Below are positions 11,020-20,902 of a stretch of DNA of 64,000 nucleotides, piece by piece. Source of the DNA: Motiliproteus sp965230735. GTDB lineage: Bacteria; Pseudomonadota; Gammaproteobacteria; Pseudomonadales; Balneatricaceae. The DNA lies in NCBI RefSeq assembly GCF_965230735.1, contig NZ_OZ246016.1:2728001-2792000 (forward strand), in the 5' to 3' direction. The notes beneath the pieces are model-generated. The model saw only the letters and a program-made list of their open reading frames with translations. It was not told where the DNA came from and made no database searches. The position numbers were made by a program, and so were the translations under genes. The stretch's first letter is position 1. Each line of letters opens with the position of its first letter.

Positions 11020-12966
11020 ATGTACAGTTTTCATCATCAAGCGAATAGCCTAACCGAGACCTCAAACTCCTACTTCAAGCTAACCCCGCTAGCCCTGACT
11101 ATCAGTCTGGTATTGCTCAGCGGTTGTGCCGGAGACCGGCAAGATCAAACAGCGGTATCAGTTGAGCCGGACCAGTCCCAACGCCAAGCACAAGCTGCGC
11201 AACCGGCCGGCAGCCATCAGAGCGCTGACAAGGCGGCCGAAGTACAACCCGCCCTCCCCGTGATCGCTAAGCCTCAACCTCGGCTGGAACGAAAGCGCGA
11301 ACTTCGGGAGCAATCGTACAACCAGCAAGCCATTGCCCAGCCCCGGCTTGAAGCCGAGTCGCTGCAAGCCAGCCCGCAACAAGCGCTGGCGCAGTCGTTG
11401 CCTCAAGCTATGCCACGGGCAACGATGGGTAAGATTGCCACGACCGATGCGCTGCATTCGCCCCCAGTGCCGCTGCCGATTGTCGCCCCCTACCCAATCG
11501 AAGCCGATTCCGAGCAGTATGCCGAATTCCGCGACAACCCGATCAAGAGCACCGCGGTCGATCCGCTCAGCACCTTTGGCGTCGATGTGGATACCGCCAG
11601 TTATTCGCTGACGCGCCAGAGCCTAAATTCGGGTGTACTGCCCCGGCCCGAATCGGTTCGCACCGAAGAGTGGCTGAACTACTTCGACTATGACTATCCA
11701 CGTCCGGAATCCCAACAACAGCCGTTCAGTGTCACCACCGAGCTGGCCCGCGCACCCTGGGATCAGGATCGGATGTTGCTATCGATCGGTTTGCAGGGCT
11801 ACGAGGTCGACAAGGCCGATCTACCTCCCTTGAACCTGACCTACCTGATCGATGTGTCCGGCTCTATGCATGCTCCCAACAAGCTGCCGCTGGCGGTCAA
11901 CGCGCTGAAGATGCTGACCCGCCAGTTACGTCCTCAGGATCGGGTCGCGATCACCGTTTATGCCGGTGCTGCCGGACTGGTGCTGGAGCCTACCGACGGC
12001 ACTGACAAAACCAAAATTATCGCTGCCCTGGATCGGTTACGTGCCGGTGGATCGACCGCCGGTGGTGCCGGTATCCGACTGGCCTACAACACCGCCAAAC
12101 AACATCACACCGACGGCGCCATCTCACGGGTAATCCTGGTATCCGACGGCGATTTCAATGTCGGCACCCGCAACACCGATGAGTTGAAGCGGTTGATCGA
12201 GAAAGAGCGCGAGTCCGACGTGTCCCTGTCGGTGATGACTCTGGGTCGGGGCAATATCCGCGATGAGTTGATGAACACCCTGGCTGAAACCGGCAACGGA
12301 ACCGCCGCCTATATCGACTCGGCCATCGAGGCCAAGAAGCATCTGGTTGACGGCATGAGCGGCACCCTGATGACGATCGCCAAGGACGTTAAAGCACAGA
12401 TCGAGTTCAACCCGGCGGTGGTATCCGAATACCGTCTGCTCGGCTATGAAACCCGCCACCTGGAGCATCATGAATTCAACGACGACCGCAAGGACGCCGG
12501 TGATATCGGCGCCGGTCACCGGGTCACCGCGCTGTACGAACTGATCACCCACGACAGTCCAGCCAGACTCAATCCGCAGCGTCGTTATCGTCAAGCATCG
12601 ACTCAGAGCCCGACCACCGGCGGCAACGACACTGAAACCTTATATAGCAACGAGCTGGCCTATCTGAAGTTACGCTACAAACTGCCCGGCCAGTCGCGCA
12701 GCACCCTGATCAGCCAACCGATCTATCGCGATCAGCTGAAAGCAGTCGGCACCGAGAGCGATAATCTGCGCTGGAGTGCTGCCGTAGCCGGTGCGGCCCA
12801 GTACGCTCGCGGGGTCGAGTCGATGCAAGATTGGAGTTTCCAGCAAAGTCAGCAACTGGCCCGTCAGGCCTTGGGAGAGGATCATTACGGTTACCGTGCC
12901 GAGTTCGTCCGCCTGCTGGGATTGGCGAGCGACCTGGATCAACCCTTACGTGCCGATTTGAGGTAG
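11020..12966 (+). CDS. VWA-domain lipoprotein (YfbK-like)
   Basis: 648 residues. The N-terminal hydrophobic segment ends in a lipobox, LLSGC, with the lipidated Cys near residue 36. A long Gln/Ala/Pro linker (about 40-160) is followed by the YfbK-type N-terminal domain (STFGVDVDTASYSLTR), a von Willebrand A domain with a complete metal site starting DVSGS at residues 278-282, and a C-terminal DUF3520-like domain. VWA domains bind proteins through a metal ion; a periplasmic or surface scaffold role is likely. The ATG follows GAGGAG. Eleven bases downstream is an ECF sigma factor, and a membrane protein follows, so the three probably form one operon. The N-terminal extension before the hydrophobic segment is longer than usual for a lipoprotein signal. 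Confidence 0.85.
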   Translation: MYSFHHQANSLTETSNSYFKLTPLALTISLVLLSGCAGDRQDQTAVSVEPDQSQRQAQAAQPAGSHQSADKAAEVQPALPVIAKPQPRLERKRELREQSYNQQAIAQPRLEAESLQASPQQALAQSLPQAMPRATMGKIATTDALHSPPVPLPIVAPYPIEADSEQYAEFRDNPIKSTAVDPLSTFGVDVDTASYSLTRQSLNSGVLPRPESVRTEEWLNYFDYDYPRPESQQQPFSVTTELARAPWDQDRMLLSIGLQGYEVDKADLPPLNLTYLIDVSGSMHAPNKLPLAVNALKMLTRQLRPQDRVAITVYAGAAGLVLEPTDGTDKTKIIAALDRLRAGGSTAGGAGIRLAYNTAKQHHTDGAISRVILVSDGDFNVGTRNTDELKRLIEKERESDVSLSVMTLGRGNIRDELMNTLAETGNGTAAYIDSAIEAKKHLVDGMSGTLMTIAKDVKAQIEFNPAVVSEYRLLGYETRHLEHHEFNDDRKDAGDIGAGHRVTALYELITHDSPARLNPQRRYRQASTQSPTTGGNDTETLYSNELAYLKLRYKLPGQSRSTLISQPIYRDQLKAVGTESDNLRWSAAVAGAAQYARGVESMQDWSFQQSQQLARQALGEDHYGYRAEFVRLLGLASDLDQPLRADLR

Positions 12967-12977
12967 TCTCTGCGTTC

Positions 12978-13529
12978 ATGGATACCCAGACCACGGATGA
13001 AACCCTGATGCAGGCCTATCGCGACGGCGATTACGCGGCCTTTGAAGCCCTCTACGGCCGCCACAAAGCAGCTGTAGTGCGTTTCTATCGTCGCCAGGCC
13101 GGTGATCAGATTGCCGAAGAACTGTTGCAGGAAGCCTTCCTGCGGCTGATCGGCGCACGCCAGCGTTATCAGCCGCAGGCCCTGTTTCGGACCTATCTGT
13201 GGACGCTGGTCCGAAGTGTACTGGTCGATCACTACCGCAAGCAGTCCCGCAGCTTGCCCGAGTCCTATCAACAAGCCGACCCCGATGCCCTGATCGAATC
13301 GGAGCAGTTGGAGCCGGCACGCCAAGCCTGCCGGGATCAACAGCTCGACCGGCTGCTGGCACTAATCGCTACCCTGCCGGCGGCGCAGCGGGAAGCCTTT
13401 CTGTTGAAAGAGGAAGCCGGGCTCAGCGTCAACGAAATCGCCACGGTAACCGGCGATAGTTTCGATACCATCAAAAGTCGGCTTCGCTATGCGGTTAAGA
13501 AGCTCAGAGCCGGGCTGGAGGAGTCATGA
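12978..13529 (+). CDS. ECF-type RNA polymerase sigma factor
   Basis: 183 residues. Region 2 is seen in LLQEAFLRLIGARQRY...FRTYLWTLVRSVLVDHYRK, and region 4 in LPAAQREAFLLKEEAGLSVNEIA...TIKSRLRYAVKKLR. I chose the ATG at 12978 because the protein then begins just ahead of region 2, like other ECF factors; a longer frame from 12831 lies inside the VWA gene. The TGA overlaps the next start (ATGA), which indicates coupling to the membrane protein that follows. The target promoters are not evident from this locus; no copy of the 31-43 kb bipartite element lies nearby. Confidence 0.9.
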   Translation: MDTQTTDETLMQAYRDGDYAAFEALYGRHKAAVVRFYRRQAGDQIAEELLQEAFLRLIGARQRYQPQALFRTYLWTLVRSVLVDHYRKQSRSLPESYQQADPDALIESEQLEPARQACRDQQLDRLLALIATLPAAQREAFLLKEEAGLSVNEIATVTGDSFDTIKSRLRYAVKKLRAGLEES

Positions 13530-14428
13530 GTCACCCAACGCAACACGGAAACGGGTCGGACCCGCTCGATGAAATGGATGACCTGTCAGCCCTCTACGGC
13601 GCCTCCCGTGAGGAATCTCCGGCAATCAGCCCTGCGACTGATCAGGCGATTCTCGCGGCGGCCAAACGGGAACTGGGTACCGGCCCGCAGCGGCCGACAT
13701 CCGCTGATAAAAGGATCCGACGCTGGTCCGTCCCCTTTGCCGGTGCGGCCCTGATCTTACTGTCGACGACGCTGTTTATGACCACTCAGGACCAGTTTCA
13801 GGGCCCGTTGCCGGTCTTTGCCCCCGAATCGGCCCGCGAGTCGGCCCCCGAATTACCCGCTCAATCCAAAGCGCCCCCAACCCCGGCCGTTACCACAAGC
13901 CCCCAACAAAGGACGGAATCCTTGATGGACTTGGCCCCCATGGCAGAAATGGAAGCGACACCGCAATTGTCTGAGTCGCCGTCAGAATTATCGTCTGAGT
14001 TGCCGATCGAGCTGCAGCAAGCCGATACGCCACAAGCGATGGTTCGGCAGCAGCGCTCAAGCCTCAGTGCCAAACAGCCGGAACGCGATCGAGCCGCTAC
14101 CTTGCTCAGTAAAGAGAAGAAACAAGCCCAACAGTACCAATCCGAAACCAACGAGCGCGCGGCAACTCTGATGGACAGCGTTCAGTCCACCAGTGTCCCT
14201 CAGGCGGGCACACTAGCGACACCGGCGGCGAGCCTGCAAGCCGAATCCCTCTCCCAGCTAACTGCCGACCAATGGCTGGCGCAGATCAAGGCACAACTGG
14301 AAGCCGGTGAGATAACCCAAGTCAGGAAAGAACTGGAGCGCTGGCGCCAAAGCCACCCCGAGCACCCGGTTCCCGACTGGGCCAAAGCCCTGTTGAGCCC
14401 GGCTGATCAGGGTGACGCCTCGGAGTAA
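13526..14428 (+). CDS. Single-pass membrane protein, probable anti-sigma partner of the upstream ECF factor
   Basis: 300 residues. A cytoplasmic N-terminal part of about 70 residues is followed by one transmembrane helix (about 73-90, VPFAGAALILLSTTLFM) and a long low-complexity periplasmic region rich in Ser, Glu, Gln and Pro. It ends with a short folded segment (ADQWLAQIKAQLEAGEITQVRKELERW) that looks like helical TPR-type or protein-binding sequence. No zinc-binding HxxxCxxC motif is present. The anti-sigma role is inferred from the ATGA overlap with the sigma gene and from the topology, not from a recognised domain. The VWA lipoprotein upstream may be its periplasmic partner. Confidence 0.65.
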   Translation: MSHPTQHGNGSDPLDEMDDLSALYGASREESPAISPATDQAILAAAKRELGTGPQRPTSADKRIRRWSVPFAGAALILLSTTLFMTTQDQFQGPLPVFAPESARESAPELPAQSKAPPTPAVTTSPQQRTESLMDLAPMAEMEATPQLSESPSELSSELPIELQQADTPQAMVRQQRSSLSAKQPERDRAATLLSKEKKQAQQYQSETNERAATLMDSVQSTSVPQAGTLATPAASLQAESLSQLTADQWLAQIKAQLEAGEITQVRKELERWRQSHPEHPVPDWAKALLSPADQGDASE

Positions 14429-14516
14429 CCCGAACGCCTAGTCCGTCAGGCTCGACCGCATCATCGGGGCGATCACATGCTCGACGAGACTGGACAAGCA
14501 TAGGTGACGGAGCTGC

Positions 14517-14963
14517 CTATCCGGCCCCGTTATCATCGATCTCGGGCGGCGCGTACATCGCAAAAACCTCGGCACCGGTCATCATTTTGGTCGATTCGGC
14601 AAAGTTGTAATAAGCCGGTTTCTCATCCACGAAGATCTGCGCCTGCAGCTGCCAGGACGGTTCGTCATCCAACAGCCCGACCGGCAGAATATACTGGCCG
14701 GATGCCTTGATTCGGTAGAACAGATGGGTGCCACAATCGCGACAGAAACCACGTTCAGCCCACTCTGACGAGTCGAAGGTCGCAATATGATCGACACCGG
14801 TGAACGCCACGTCAGCACCGCAATCCAGCGCGTGTAGCGGCCCGCCACCCCAACGACGGCACATGCGGCAGTGGCAGCTGCTGACTGAAGGATCAACCTG
14901 TTGCACCGCGACGGCCACGGCACCGCATAAGCACCGCCCGGAAACCTTGATTGGATCTGCCAT
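14517..14963 (-). CDS. GFA/CENP-V family zinc protein
   Basis: 148 residues. The zinc-binding cysteines of the glutathione-dependent formaldehyde-activating (GFA) fold are present: CLCGAV near the start, CHCRMC around residue 30, and CRDCGTHLFYR around residue 73. Members bind zinc, and some act on S-hydroxymethylglutathione, but most small members have no proven activity, so the substrate is unknown. It stands alone on the minus strand between two plus-strand units. The stretch 14964-15221 behind its start shows no other gene. Confidence 0.85.
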   Translation of the reverse strand: MADPIKVSGRCLCGAVAVAVQQVDPSVSSCHCRMCRRWGGGPLHALDCGADVAFTGVDHIATFDSSEWAERGFCRDCGTHLFYRIKASGQYILPVGLLDDEPSWQLQAQIFVDEKPAYYNFAESTKMMTGAEVFAMYAPPEIDDNGAG

Positions 14964-15221
14964 GATCTATCTCCCAACGTATTGATAGGAGCCACTAAGA
15001 GGCTCTTTCCTTGTTCATCCCGTTACCTTAGTCAGCTTCTTTATCGGCTTCCACCCACAAGCAGCACGGGAGCGGGATATTAAACCGTTGATTCATTAGC
15101 TAAAACTGATAGTTGATGCAAGTTAAGGCGATTGACCCTGGCCGTCGATAGGGTTAAATAGCTGGAAACTGCTTCTCCTATAATCACTAACAGTCGTCAC
15201 CTCGCCAGGAACCCCAATCCG

Positions 15222-16775
15222 ATGATTCGCAGTTCGAGGTTTATTACCGCCAAACAACTTCGCAAGCGCTACATCTTTGCCCTGTCGATGATCGCGTTGC
15301 TGATCACCGTGTCACAGCTGAGCCTGCAGTTGTTGATCGCGGCGCAGGAGAGTGATTCCGACATTATCAACCTGGCTGGCCGTCAGCGCATGCTGAGCCA
15401 GAAGATCGCCAAAAGCAGCGTCAACCTGGTTCAAGCGACCGGAACGAGCATCAAGGAGAGTCATCGACAGGAGCTTCGTGATGCTACCCGGCTCTGGGTG
15501 AAGACCCAGCAGGGTCTGCAGTTCGGTGACGAGAGCGTCGGCCTGCCTGGTCGCAACAGCGATGAGATACAAGCGCGTTTTGATGCGATTCAACCGACCT
15601 ACGAAGCCATTCTCAGCGATGTCAGCAATCTGCTCGATCCGGATATCAGCCATGCTGAGTCCATCGTGGCATTGCTGAATATTCAGCGAAACGAGGCGGT
15701 CTTTCTTGAAGCAATGAACGAGATCGTCTTCCTGTACGCCGAAGAAGCCGCCAACAAGGTCAAACGCATTCAGCTGTTCGAGGTCTTTCTGTTCGTCGCC
15801 ACATTGTTGGTTCTGGTAATCGAGGTCTTTTATATCTTTTCACCGGCCGCCCGACGGGTCGAACAGACCATGAACAGTCTCAGGAAACGCTATCGCGATC
15901 TGGAGAAACTGTTCTCAGCCACCCCCACGGGGATGTTGCTGGTTGATGCCAGGGATCTGAGTATCGTGGTCGGCAACCAGCGCATGCTCAAGGACCTGGG
16001 GTTGGACACCAAAAAACCGGGACGGCATAAACTTGACGCCTTCCTCCCCAATTCGCACTCAAGCAACCAAGTCTTTCTGGAACGCCTGCGGTTGGAGGAG
16101 CAGATCGACGAAGCCGAAATCGTGCTCGATAACCCCCTAGGTCAAACCCTGGAGATGCTGGCATCGGTCAGGCAGTCGGATCTTCGCGGCCGAGAGGTTT
16201 ATATCATTGGCTTCACCGATGTCAGCGATATCAAGAGAGCCCAGAAAATCATCGAGCACCATGCCAGCATCGACGCGATGACCCAGTTGATCAATCGCCG
16301 GACCGGACTGTTGATGCTGGAAAAAGCCTTCGCCAATGCCCAGCGATATCACAACCCGTTAACCGTCTGCTATCTGGACCTGGATGGTCTCAAGCAGGCC
16401 AATGACCGATATGGGCACGCCGAAGGTGACTGGCTGATTAAAACGTTCAGTAAGGTCTTGGCCGAATCGATCCGCGAGGCGGATATCGCCACACGGCTCG
16501 GTGGGGATGAATTCCTGTTGGTTCTGCCGCAGTGTGAAGCCAACGAATCCTTGGAACTGATGCAGCGGCTGGAGCAACAACTACGGCAGATCAAAGAGGA
16601 TCTCTGTAAAGCCTACAGCCTCAGCTTCAGTTACGGCGTGGTTGAGCTGGATACAAGCCGCCACAATAACGCCCAGCTATTGTTGGCCGAAGCCGACAAG
16701 CAGATGTATCTGCAAAAGCACGCCAAGCGTGATCCAGCCCCGCTCAGTCCGGAGCAGGACTCGTACAGCGAATAA
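15222..16775 (+). CDS. Diguanylate cyclase with PilJ-type sensor and PAS domains
   Basis: 517 residues. Domains in order: a transmembrane helix (about 17-37); a periplasmic PilJ/NarX-type four-helix sensor with the signature NLAGRQRMLSQKIAK; a second transmembrane helix (about 185-207); a PAS-like domain (about 225-340); and a GGDEF domain with intact GGDEF at 427-431. An inhibitory-site RxxD (READ, 418-421) sits five residues before it, so feedback inhibition by c-di-GMP is expected. It should make cyclic di-GMP from two GTP in response to an envelope signal. Monocistronic by spacing; the next gene faces it. Confidence 0.92.
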   Translation: MIRSSRFITAKQLRKRYIFALSMIALLITVSQLSLQLLIAAQESDSDIINLAGRQRMLSQKIAKSSVNLVQATGTSIKESHRQELRDATRLWVKTQQGLQFGDESVGLPGRNSDEIQARFDAIQPTYEAILSDVSNLLDPDISHAESIVALLNIQRNEAVFLEAMNEIVFLYAEEAANKVKRIQLFEVFLFVATLLVLVIEVFYIFSPAARRVEQTMNSLRKRYRDLEKLFSATPTGMLLVDARDLSIVVGNQRMLKDLGLDTKKPGRHKLDAFLPNSHSSNQVFLERLRLEEQIDEAEIVLDNPLGQTLEMLASVRQSDLRGREVYIIGFTDVSDIKRAQKIIEHHASIDAMTQLINRRTGLLMLEKAFANAQRYHNPLTVCYLDLDGLKQANDRYGHAEGDWLIKTFSKVLAESIREADIATRLGGDEFLLVLPQCEANESLELMQRLEQQLRQIKEDLCKAYSLSFSYGVVELDTSRHNNAQLLLAEADKQMYLQKHAKRDPAPLSPEQDSYSE

Positions 16776-16817
16776 GCTCGCTGCACCCTATCCTGTCTCC
16801 GGTAAGAGCCTGGGCTA

Positions 16818-19760
16818 TCAGATTTTACACAGCTCGAATCCCTGGTCTGCCAGTGTCTCCGCCTGCTGGGGATCGGTCACCACCGCTTCGCTGCAGGGTT
16901 GGCCACTGAGGTAGGTCGCCGCGACCCGCTTCAGATCCTCAACGCTCACCTTCAGAATTCGCGCCCGGAAGGCCTGTCGCTGTGCCGGGGTCCGACCGAA
17001 CAGCGCACTATGATAAGCCTGCTTGGCTTCGCCGGCCGGCGAACCGGGCTTATCGATATTGCTGACTACGCCCAGAATCGCCTCCTCCAGCCGGTTGTCG
17101 GCATGATCCTGTTGAATCAGCCAGTCGATCGACGCCTCAAAGTCCTGCATCGTCTCTTCCAGCCGAGGGTCACGGTAGGAGAAGAAACGGAAGCAGGCAT
17201 TGGCTGAGTCTTGGCTGGCACCGGAGCCGTAGGCTCCACCCTGTTCCCGGATCGCCCGATGCAGGAAACCATTGCGCAGGAAATCACCGAGCACCGTCAG
17301 CGCCGCCGCATCCTCATGCTCAACCGGCACAGTGGCATAGGAACGGGCACAGAAGTTAACCTGGGTATTGGTCCCCCAGGCCTGACGCACCTGGCTGCGG
17401 GACTGCGGTAACGCGAAGGGGATGAAGTCTTTGCTATCGAGGTTCTGCCAATGCTGCAGCAGCGCCTCATCACAGTCGTCGCGCTTGCTCGGCTCAGCCA
17501 CCACCAGATAGTGGCGCGGCGCTTTCAGCAACAGCGAATGCAGTTCGGCCAGCTGACCGGCAAACTGCTGTAACTGGGTCGCGTCGTTGAGCTGGGCATC
17601 GAGTTGCTTCAGGTGCCGGATACTCTCGAGCCCCTGCTGACGTTCACTTAGCCGAGCCGACGGGCTGTAGCCGCTGCTGGCTGCCATCATCGCCAGGGCA
17701 TGACCGCTACCGGTGATGCTCTGTTGCTTGCGGGCCAGTTTTTGTGCCATCAACTCGCGAATTTTGGCGTGCTCGTCAAACCGCAACCCATTAAAGGTGG
17801 TGGCCATCAACTCGGCCAGCGCATCGACATTATCCAACAGGGCCTTACCGGACAGGGTCAGATAGCCCTTAACCTGCTGTTCGTCATCGATAGCCCCGCG
17901 AACGCTGGTATAGGCGCTGATGCCACCGCTGACCTGCGCCTGCCAGGCCTGAGCCTGCTGGTAGCTCAGCTCGCCACAACCCAGTTCGGTCATACAGCTG
18001 GTGTAATACGGCAGCAGTTGCTGCTGCTCGTCGGTCAACTGCGGCAGCTCAACCAGCAGTTGCTGATAAACCAGGCCATTGGTGCCGCGACCATAAAACA
18101 CCCGCCGACCGCAGCTCAGCTCAGCCTGCTCGCCCTCGGGAATGCGGATCTGCTCGGGCACGTCGTCCAGCCCAACCCGGGGCAGGACGCTCTCATCATC
18201 CTGTTGGTTCTGACGCTCTTTCAACGCCGCTGCACGGTCCAGCAGCCACTGTTTCTGTTCATCGCTCAGCGACGACTTGATCGCCGCCAGCTTGTCGGCC
18301 TCACCCTGATCACGTCGCTTGGACAAGCCGTTATCAGGACGCAGCGTCAGCCTTACCCGGTGCTGGTTGTCCAGCAGTAAGCGCTGAACCAGCTGTTGGA
18401 CATAGTTCGGCTGTCGGATCTTTTCATGCAACGACTCCAGTACCGGATCGAGGTTGATCGCCGCGACCGGGTCGCCGCGGTGAATCGCCGCACCCAAGCC
18501 ACCCAGCATCAACTGCAGGCCGTAGGGGTAGCCGTCACCACCGATTTCACGCTGGCTCAGCTCCAACTGGTGCAGCGCCGCTTCCAGCTGTGACTGTTCA
18601 ACGCCCTGCTCGGCCACCTGTCCCAGCACCTTGAGCACCATGGCTTCGATCGCATCCGACTGCTCCGGCTCGGTGCCTTCCAGGCCGCACATAAAGCTCA
18701 TCTCGCGGTTGGAATCTTCCAAACCGCATAAGGGAGAAGGCGCATTGCCCAGCTCGGTGGACTCCAGCGCGAACCGCAGCGGCGAGGCGCTGTTATCGAG
18801 CAGCACCCGTGACAGCAGGTGGGCTTCGAGCAGCTGCTCCAAGTCGGTGCTGTTGCCCAGCAGCCAACCCAGCACCACATGGGTCTTGGCACTGCTGTCT
18901 TCATCTTCGAGGGCGTAGGCCTCTTCGACCCGTACCGGCGCATAGTAACGCTGCTCATCCGGCACACCGATATCGAGTGGCTGCGCCTCGAAACGAGCCA
19001 GCGCCTGCTGTTCAAACCGCTGCTGCAGCTCGGCCGCCGGCAAGTCGCCGAAGCTCATAAAGATCGCATTGCTGGGGTGATAGTGACTGCGATAGAACGA
19101 TTTGAGCTCGTCATAGCTCAGGCTCGGAATTACCTCCGGGTCTCCACCACTGTTGAAATGGTAGGTTGTGGTCGGGAACAGATGTTTGGTCAGGGTTTGC
19201 CACAACAGGCTGACCGGGGAACTCATCGCCCCCTTCATCTCGTTGAACACCACCCCTTTGTAGACCAGCGGCGAGTCGGGATTGCCCTCCTCTTCAAACT
19301 CGATCCGATGGCCTTCCTGAGCAAAGTCGAGCTCGTCCAGGCGGGTGAAGAATACCGCATCCAGATACACATCCAGCAGATTGAAGAAGTCTTTACGGTT
19401 CTGGCTGGCAAACGGATAAGCGGTCCAGTCGGAGCTGGTAAAGGCGTTCATAAAGGTATTGAGCGAGCGCCGGGTCATCATAAAGAACGGATCACGAACC
19501 GGATATTTCTCACTGCCGCACAGGCTGGTGTGTTCCAGAATATGGGCTACACCGGTGGAGTCTTCCGGAATGGTGCGCAACGCCACCAGAAAGACGTTCT
19601 CGGTATTTTCCGAGGCGATATGGTAGTGCTTGGCACCGGTGACACGGTGGCGGTATTCGGCCACGTCAATGCCCAGGGATGCGATCGTCTGGCTACGCTC
19701 AAATTCGAAACTGTTATGGGGAGTCAGGGCCTCGGAGGCGTTAACGCTGGCTTGGCTCAT
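16818..19760 (-). CDS. M16C zinc metallopeptidase (presequence protease/PreP-like)
   Basis: 980 residues, the usual length for the single-chain PreP/Cym1 group. The inverted zinc motif HxxEH is at residues 73-77 (HILEH), followed by the family phrase SLCGSEKYPVRDPFF. The distal zinc ligand glutamate is expected in the RIEFEEEGNPD...VVFNEMKGA region. Four M16 half-domains can be followed to the C-terminus. There is no signal peptide, so it should degrade peptides in the cytoplasm. The downstream gene on the same strand ends 55 nt upstream of this one's start only as a neighbour (SDR at 19815-20636 precedes it), so cotranscription with the SDR is possible. Confidence 0.93.
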   Translation of the reverse strand: MSQASVNASEALTPHNSFEFERSQTIASLGIDVAEYRHRVTGAKHYHIASENTENVFLVALRTIPEDSTGVAHILEHTSLCGSEKYPVRDPFFMMTRRSLNTFMNAFTSSDWTAYPFASQNRKDFFNLLDVYLDAVFFTRLDELDFAQEGHRIEFEEEGNPDSPLVYKGVVFNEMKGAMSSPVSLLWQTLTKHLFPTTTYHFNSGGDPEVIPSLSYDELKSFYRSHYHPSNAIFMSFGDLPAAELQQRFEQQALARFEAQPLDIGVPDEQRYYAPVRVEEAYALEDEDSSAKTHVVLGWLLGNSTDLEQLLEAHLLSRVLLDNSASPLRFALESTELGNAPSPLCGLEDSNREMSFMCGLEGTEPEQSDAIEAMVLKVLGQVAEQGVEQSQLEAALHQLELSQREIGGDGYPYGLQLMLGGLGAAIHRGDPVAAINLDPVLESLHEKIRQPNYVQQLVQRLLLDNQHRVRLTLRPDNGLSKRRDQGEADKLAAIKSSLSDEQKQWLLDRAAALKERQNQQDDESVLPRVGLDDVPEQIRIPEGEQAELSCGRRVFYGRGTNGLVYQQLLVELPQLTDEQQQLLPYYTSCMTELGCGELSYQQAQAWQAQVSGGISAYTSVRGAIDDEQQVKGYLTLSGKALLDNVDALAELMATTFNGLRFDEHAKIRELMAQKLARKQQSITGSGHALAMMAASSGYSPSARLSERQQGLESIRHLKQLDAQLNDATQLQQFAGQLAELHSLLLKAPRHYLVVAEPSKRDDCDEALLQHWQNLDSKDFIPFALPQSRSQVRQAWGTNTQVNFCARSYATVPVEHEDAAALTVLGDFLRNGFLHRAIREQGGAYGSGASQDSANACFRFFSYRDPRLEETMQDFEASIDWLIQQDHADNRLEEAILGVVSNIDKPGSPAGEAKQAYHSALFGRTPAQRQAFRARILKVSVEDLKRVAATYLSGQPCSEAVVTDPQQAETLADQGFELCKI

Positions 19761-19814
19761 CGTTGTCCTTATCTGTATCCAGGTCTTGTCGTCAATCTTG
19801 TATCCGGGTCTTGG

Positions 19815-20636
19815 TTAGCCCCGGCTGAGGATGCGATCCAGTAGGGTCGTGGGCAGCACCCGCTTCAGGAAAGCAAATACATAGGTAGGTGTAGTGACAT
19901 AGTAACGTGTTTTCGGCCGCCTTGCCTGTAACGCCGCCAACAGCTTATCGGCCACGGCATCGGCAGGCAGCGTAAAACGGCCACTCAGGCCGGGTTTGGT
20001 CAACCGCGCGTCCATCGCCGCATAAGCCTGGGCATGGACACTCTGCTCGGGATCGATGTATCGCAGGAAGGCACGACGGGCGTTTTCCCGAAAGCAGCTG
20101 TCTATCGGCCCCGGTTCAATCAGCACAATATCGATACCGCTGCCGTTGAGCTCCATCCGCAGCGTGTCGGCCATCGCTTCAAGGGCAAACTTGGAGGCGT
20201 TGTAAGCCCCGCGATAAGGCATACATACCAACCCCAGTACCGATGAATTGAGCACAATCCGCCCCTGCCCCCGTGCCCGCATCATCGGCAGAATCGCACA
20301 GGTCAGTTCATGCCAGCCGAACAGGTTAGTTTCAAACTGTTGCCGCAGCGCATCACGACTCAGGTCCTCCAGCGCCCCGGGTTGGCCGTAGGCGCCGTTA
20401 TGGAACAGCGCATCCAAGTTGCCGCCACTGCGCTCTTTCACCCAGGCAACCGCCTGCGCAATGGAGTCCGAACAATCCAGATCAAGCGGGTGCGCCTCGA
20501 ATCCCAGCTGCTGCAAGCGCTCAACGTCTGCCGCTTGTCGGGCGCTGGCCAACACCCGATACCCGGCATCGCGCAAACGTTCGGCACTGCGCAAACCGAT
20601 GCCGGAGGAACAGCCGGTGATCAATACAGTATCCAA
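19815..20636 (-). CDS. Short-chain dehydrogenase/reductase
   Basis: 273 residues from the TTG at 20636. This start gives the typical N-terminus (M)DTVLITGCSSGIG and lies 9 nt after AAGGAG; an ATG-started version beginning near 20675 lacks a good ribosome site. The nucleotide-binding TGxxxGxG motif is TGCSSGIG, the NNAG-like position reads HNGAYG, and the catalytic Ser/Tyr/Lys are seen in LNSSVLG and YNASK. These classical SDRs reduce or oxidise carbonyl/alcohol groups with NAD(P)H; the substrate cannot be told. A hydrophobic C-terminal end suggests membrane association. Confidence 0.88.
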   Translation of the reverse strand: MDTVLITGCSSGIGLRSAERLRDAGYRVLASARQAADVERLQQLGFEAHPLDLDCSDSIAQAVAWVKERSGGNLDALFHNGAYGQPGALEDLSRDALRQQFETNLFGWHELTCAILPMMRARGQGRIVLNSSVLGLVCMPYRGAYNASKFALEAMADTLRMELNGSGIDIVLIEPGPIDSCFRENARRAFLRYIDPEQSVHAQAYAAMDARLTKPGLSGRFTLPADAVADKLLAALQARRPKTRYYVTTPTYVFAFLKRVLPTTLLDRILSRG

Positions 20637-20804
20637 AGCAATCGGCTCCTTAATTCGAAGGCGGAATGGCGTCATCAAACCAAACCAACAATGTCATAGA
20701 ACAGGGGTAAAATTCCTTTGCTGCACCGCCGCATAAACCATTGACAATACGGCGCTGCTCAATTTATAGTCACCAGCATCTTTGCTGCATTGCAACAAGT
20801 CATT

Positions 20805-20818
20805 CGAACCGTTCGGTT
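20805..20818. promoter_or_regulatory. Overlapping inverted repeats upstream of the phasin gene, possible operator
   Basis: The sequence contains AACCG-tt-CGGTT and, one register over, CGAAC-c-GTTCG, about 90 nt before the phasin start. Such short palindromes can bind a repressor (phasin genes are often under PhaR-type control), but no regulator gene is nearby and the assignment is a guess. Confidence 0.25.
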
Positions 20819-20902
20819 TGATACATCCCGGTTAAGGTTGTAGCGGGTACGCAATGCAGAAAAACAGGTTTTAAATTAATCGCTTGATGATGGAGCACGT
20901 AC

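Noticed and set aside
12831..12977. Longer start for the first ECF sigma factor
   Set aside because: The extension is inside the VWA gene and adds sequence not found in ECF factors; the ATG at 12978 fits the family.
18819..19844. Plus-strand open frame of 341 codons
   Set aside because: It is antisense to the M16 peptidase, whose motifs are clear.
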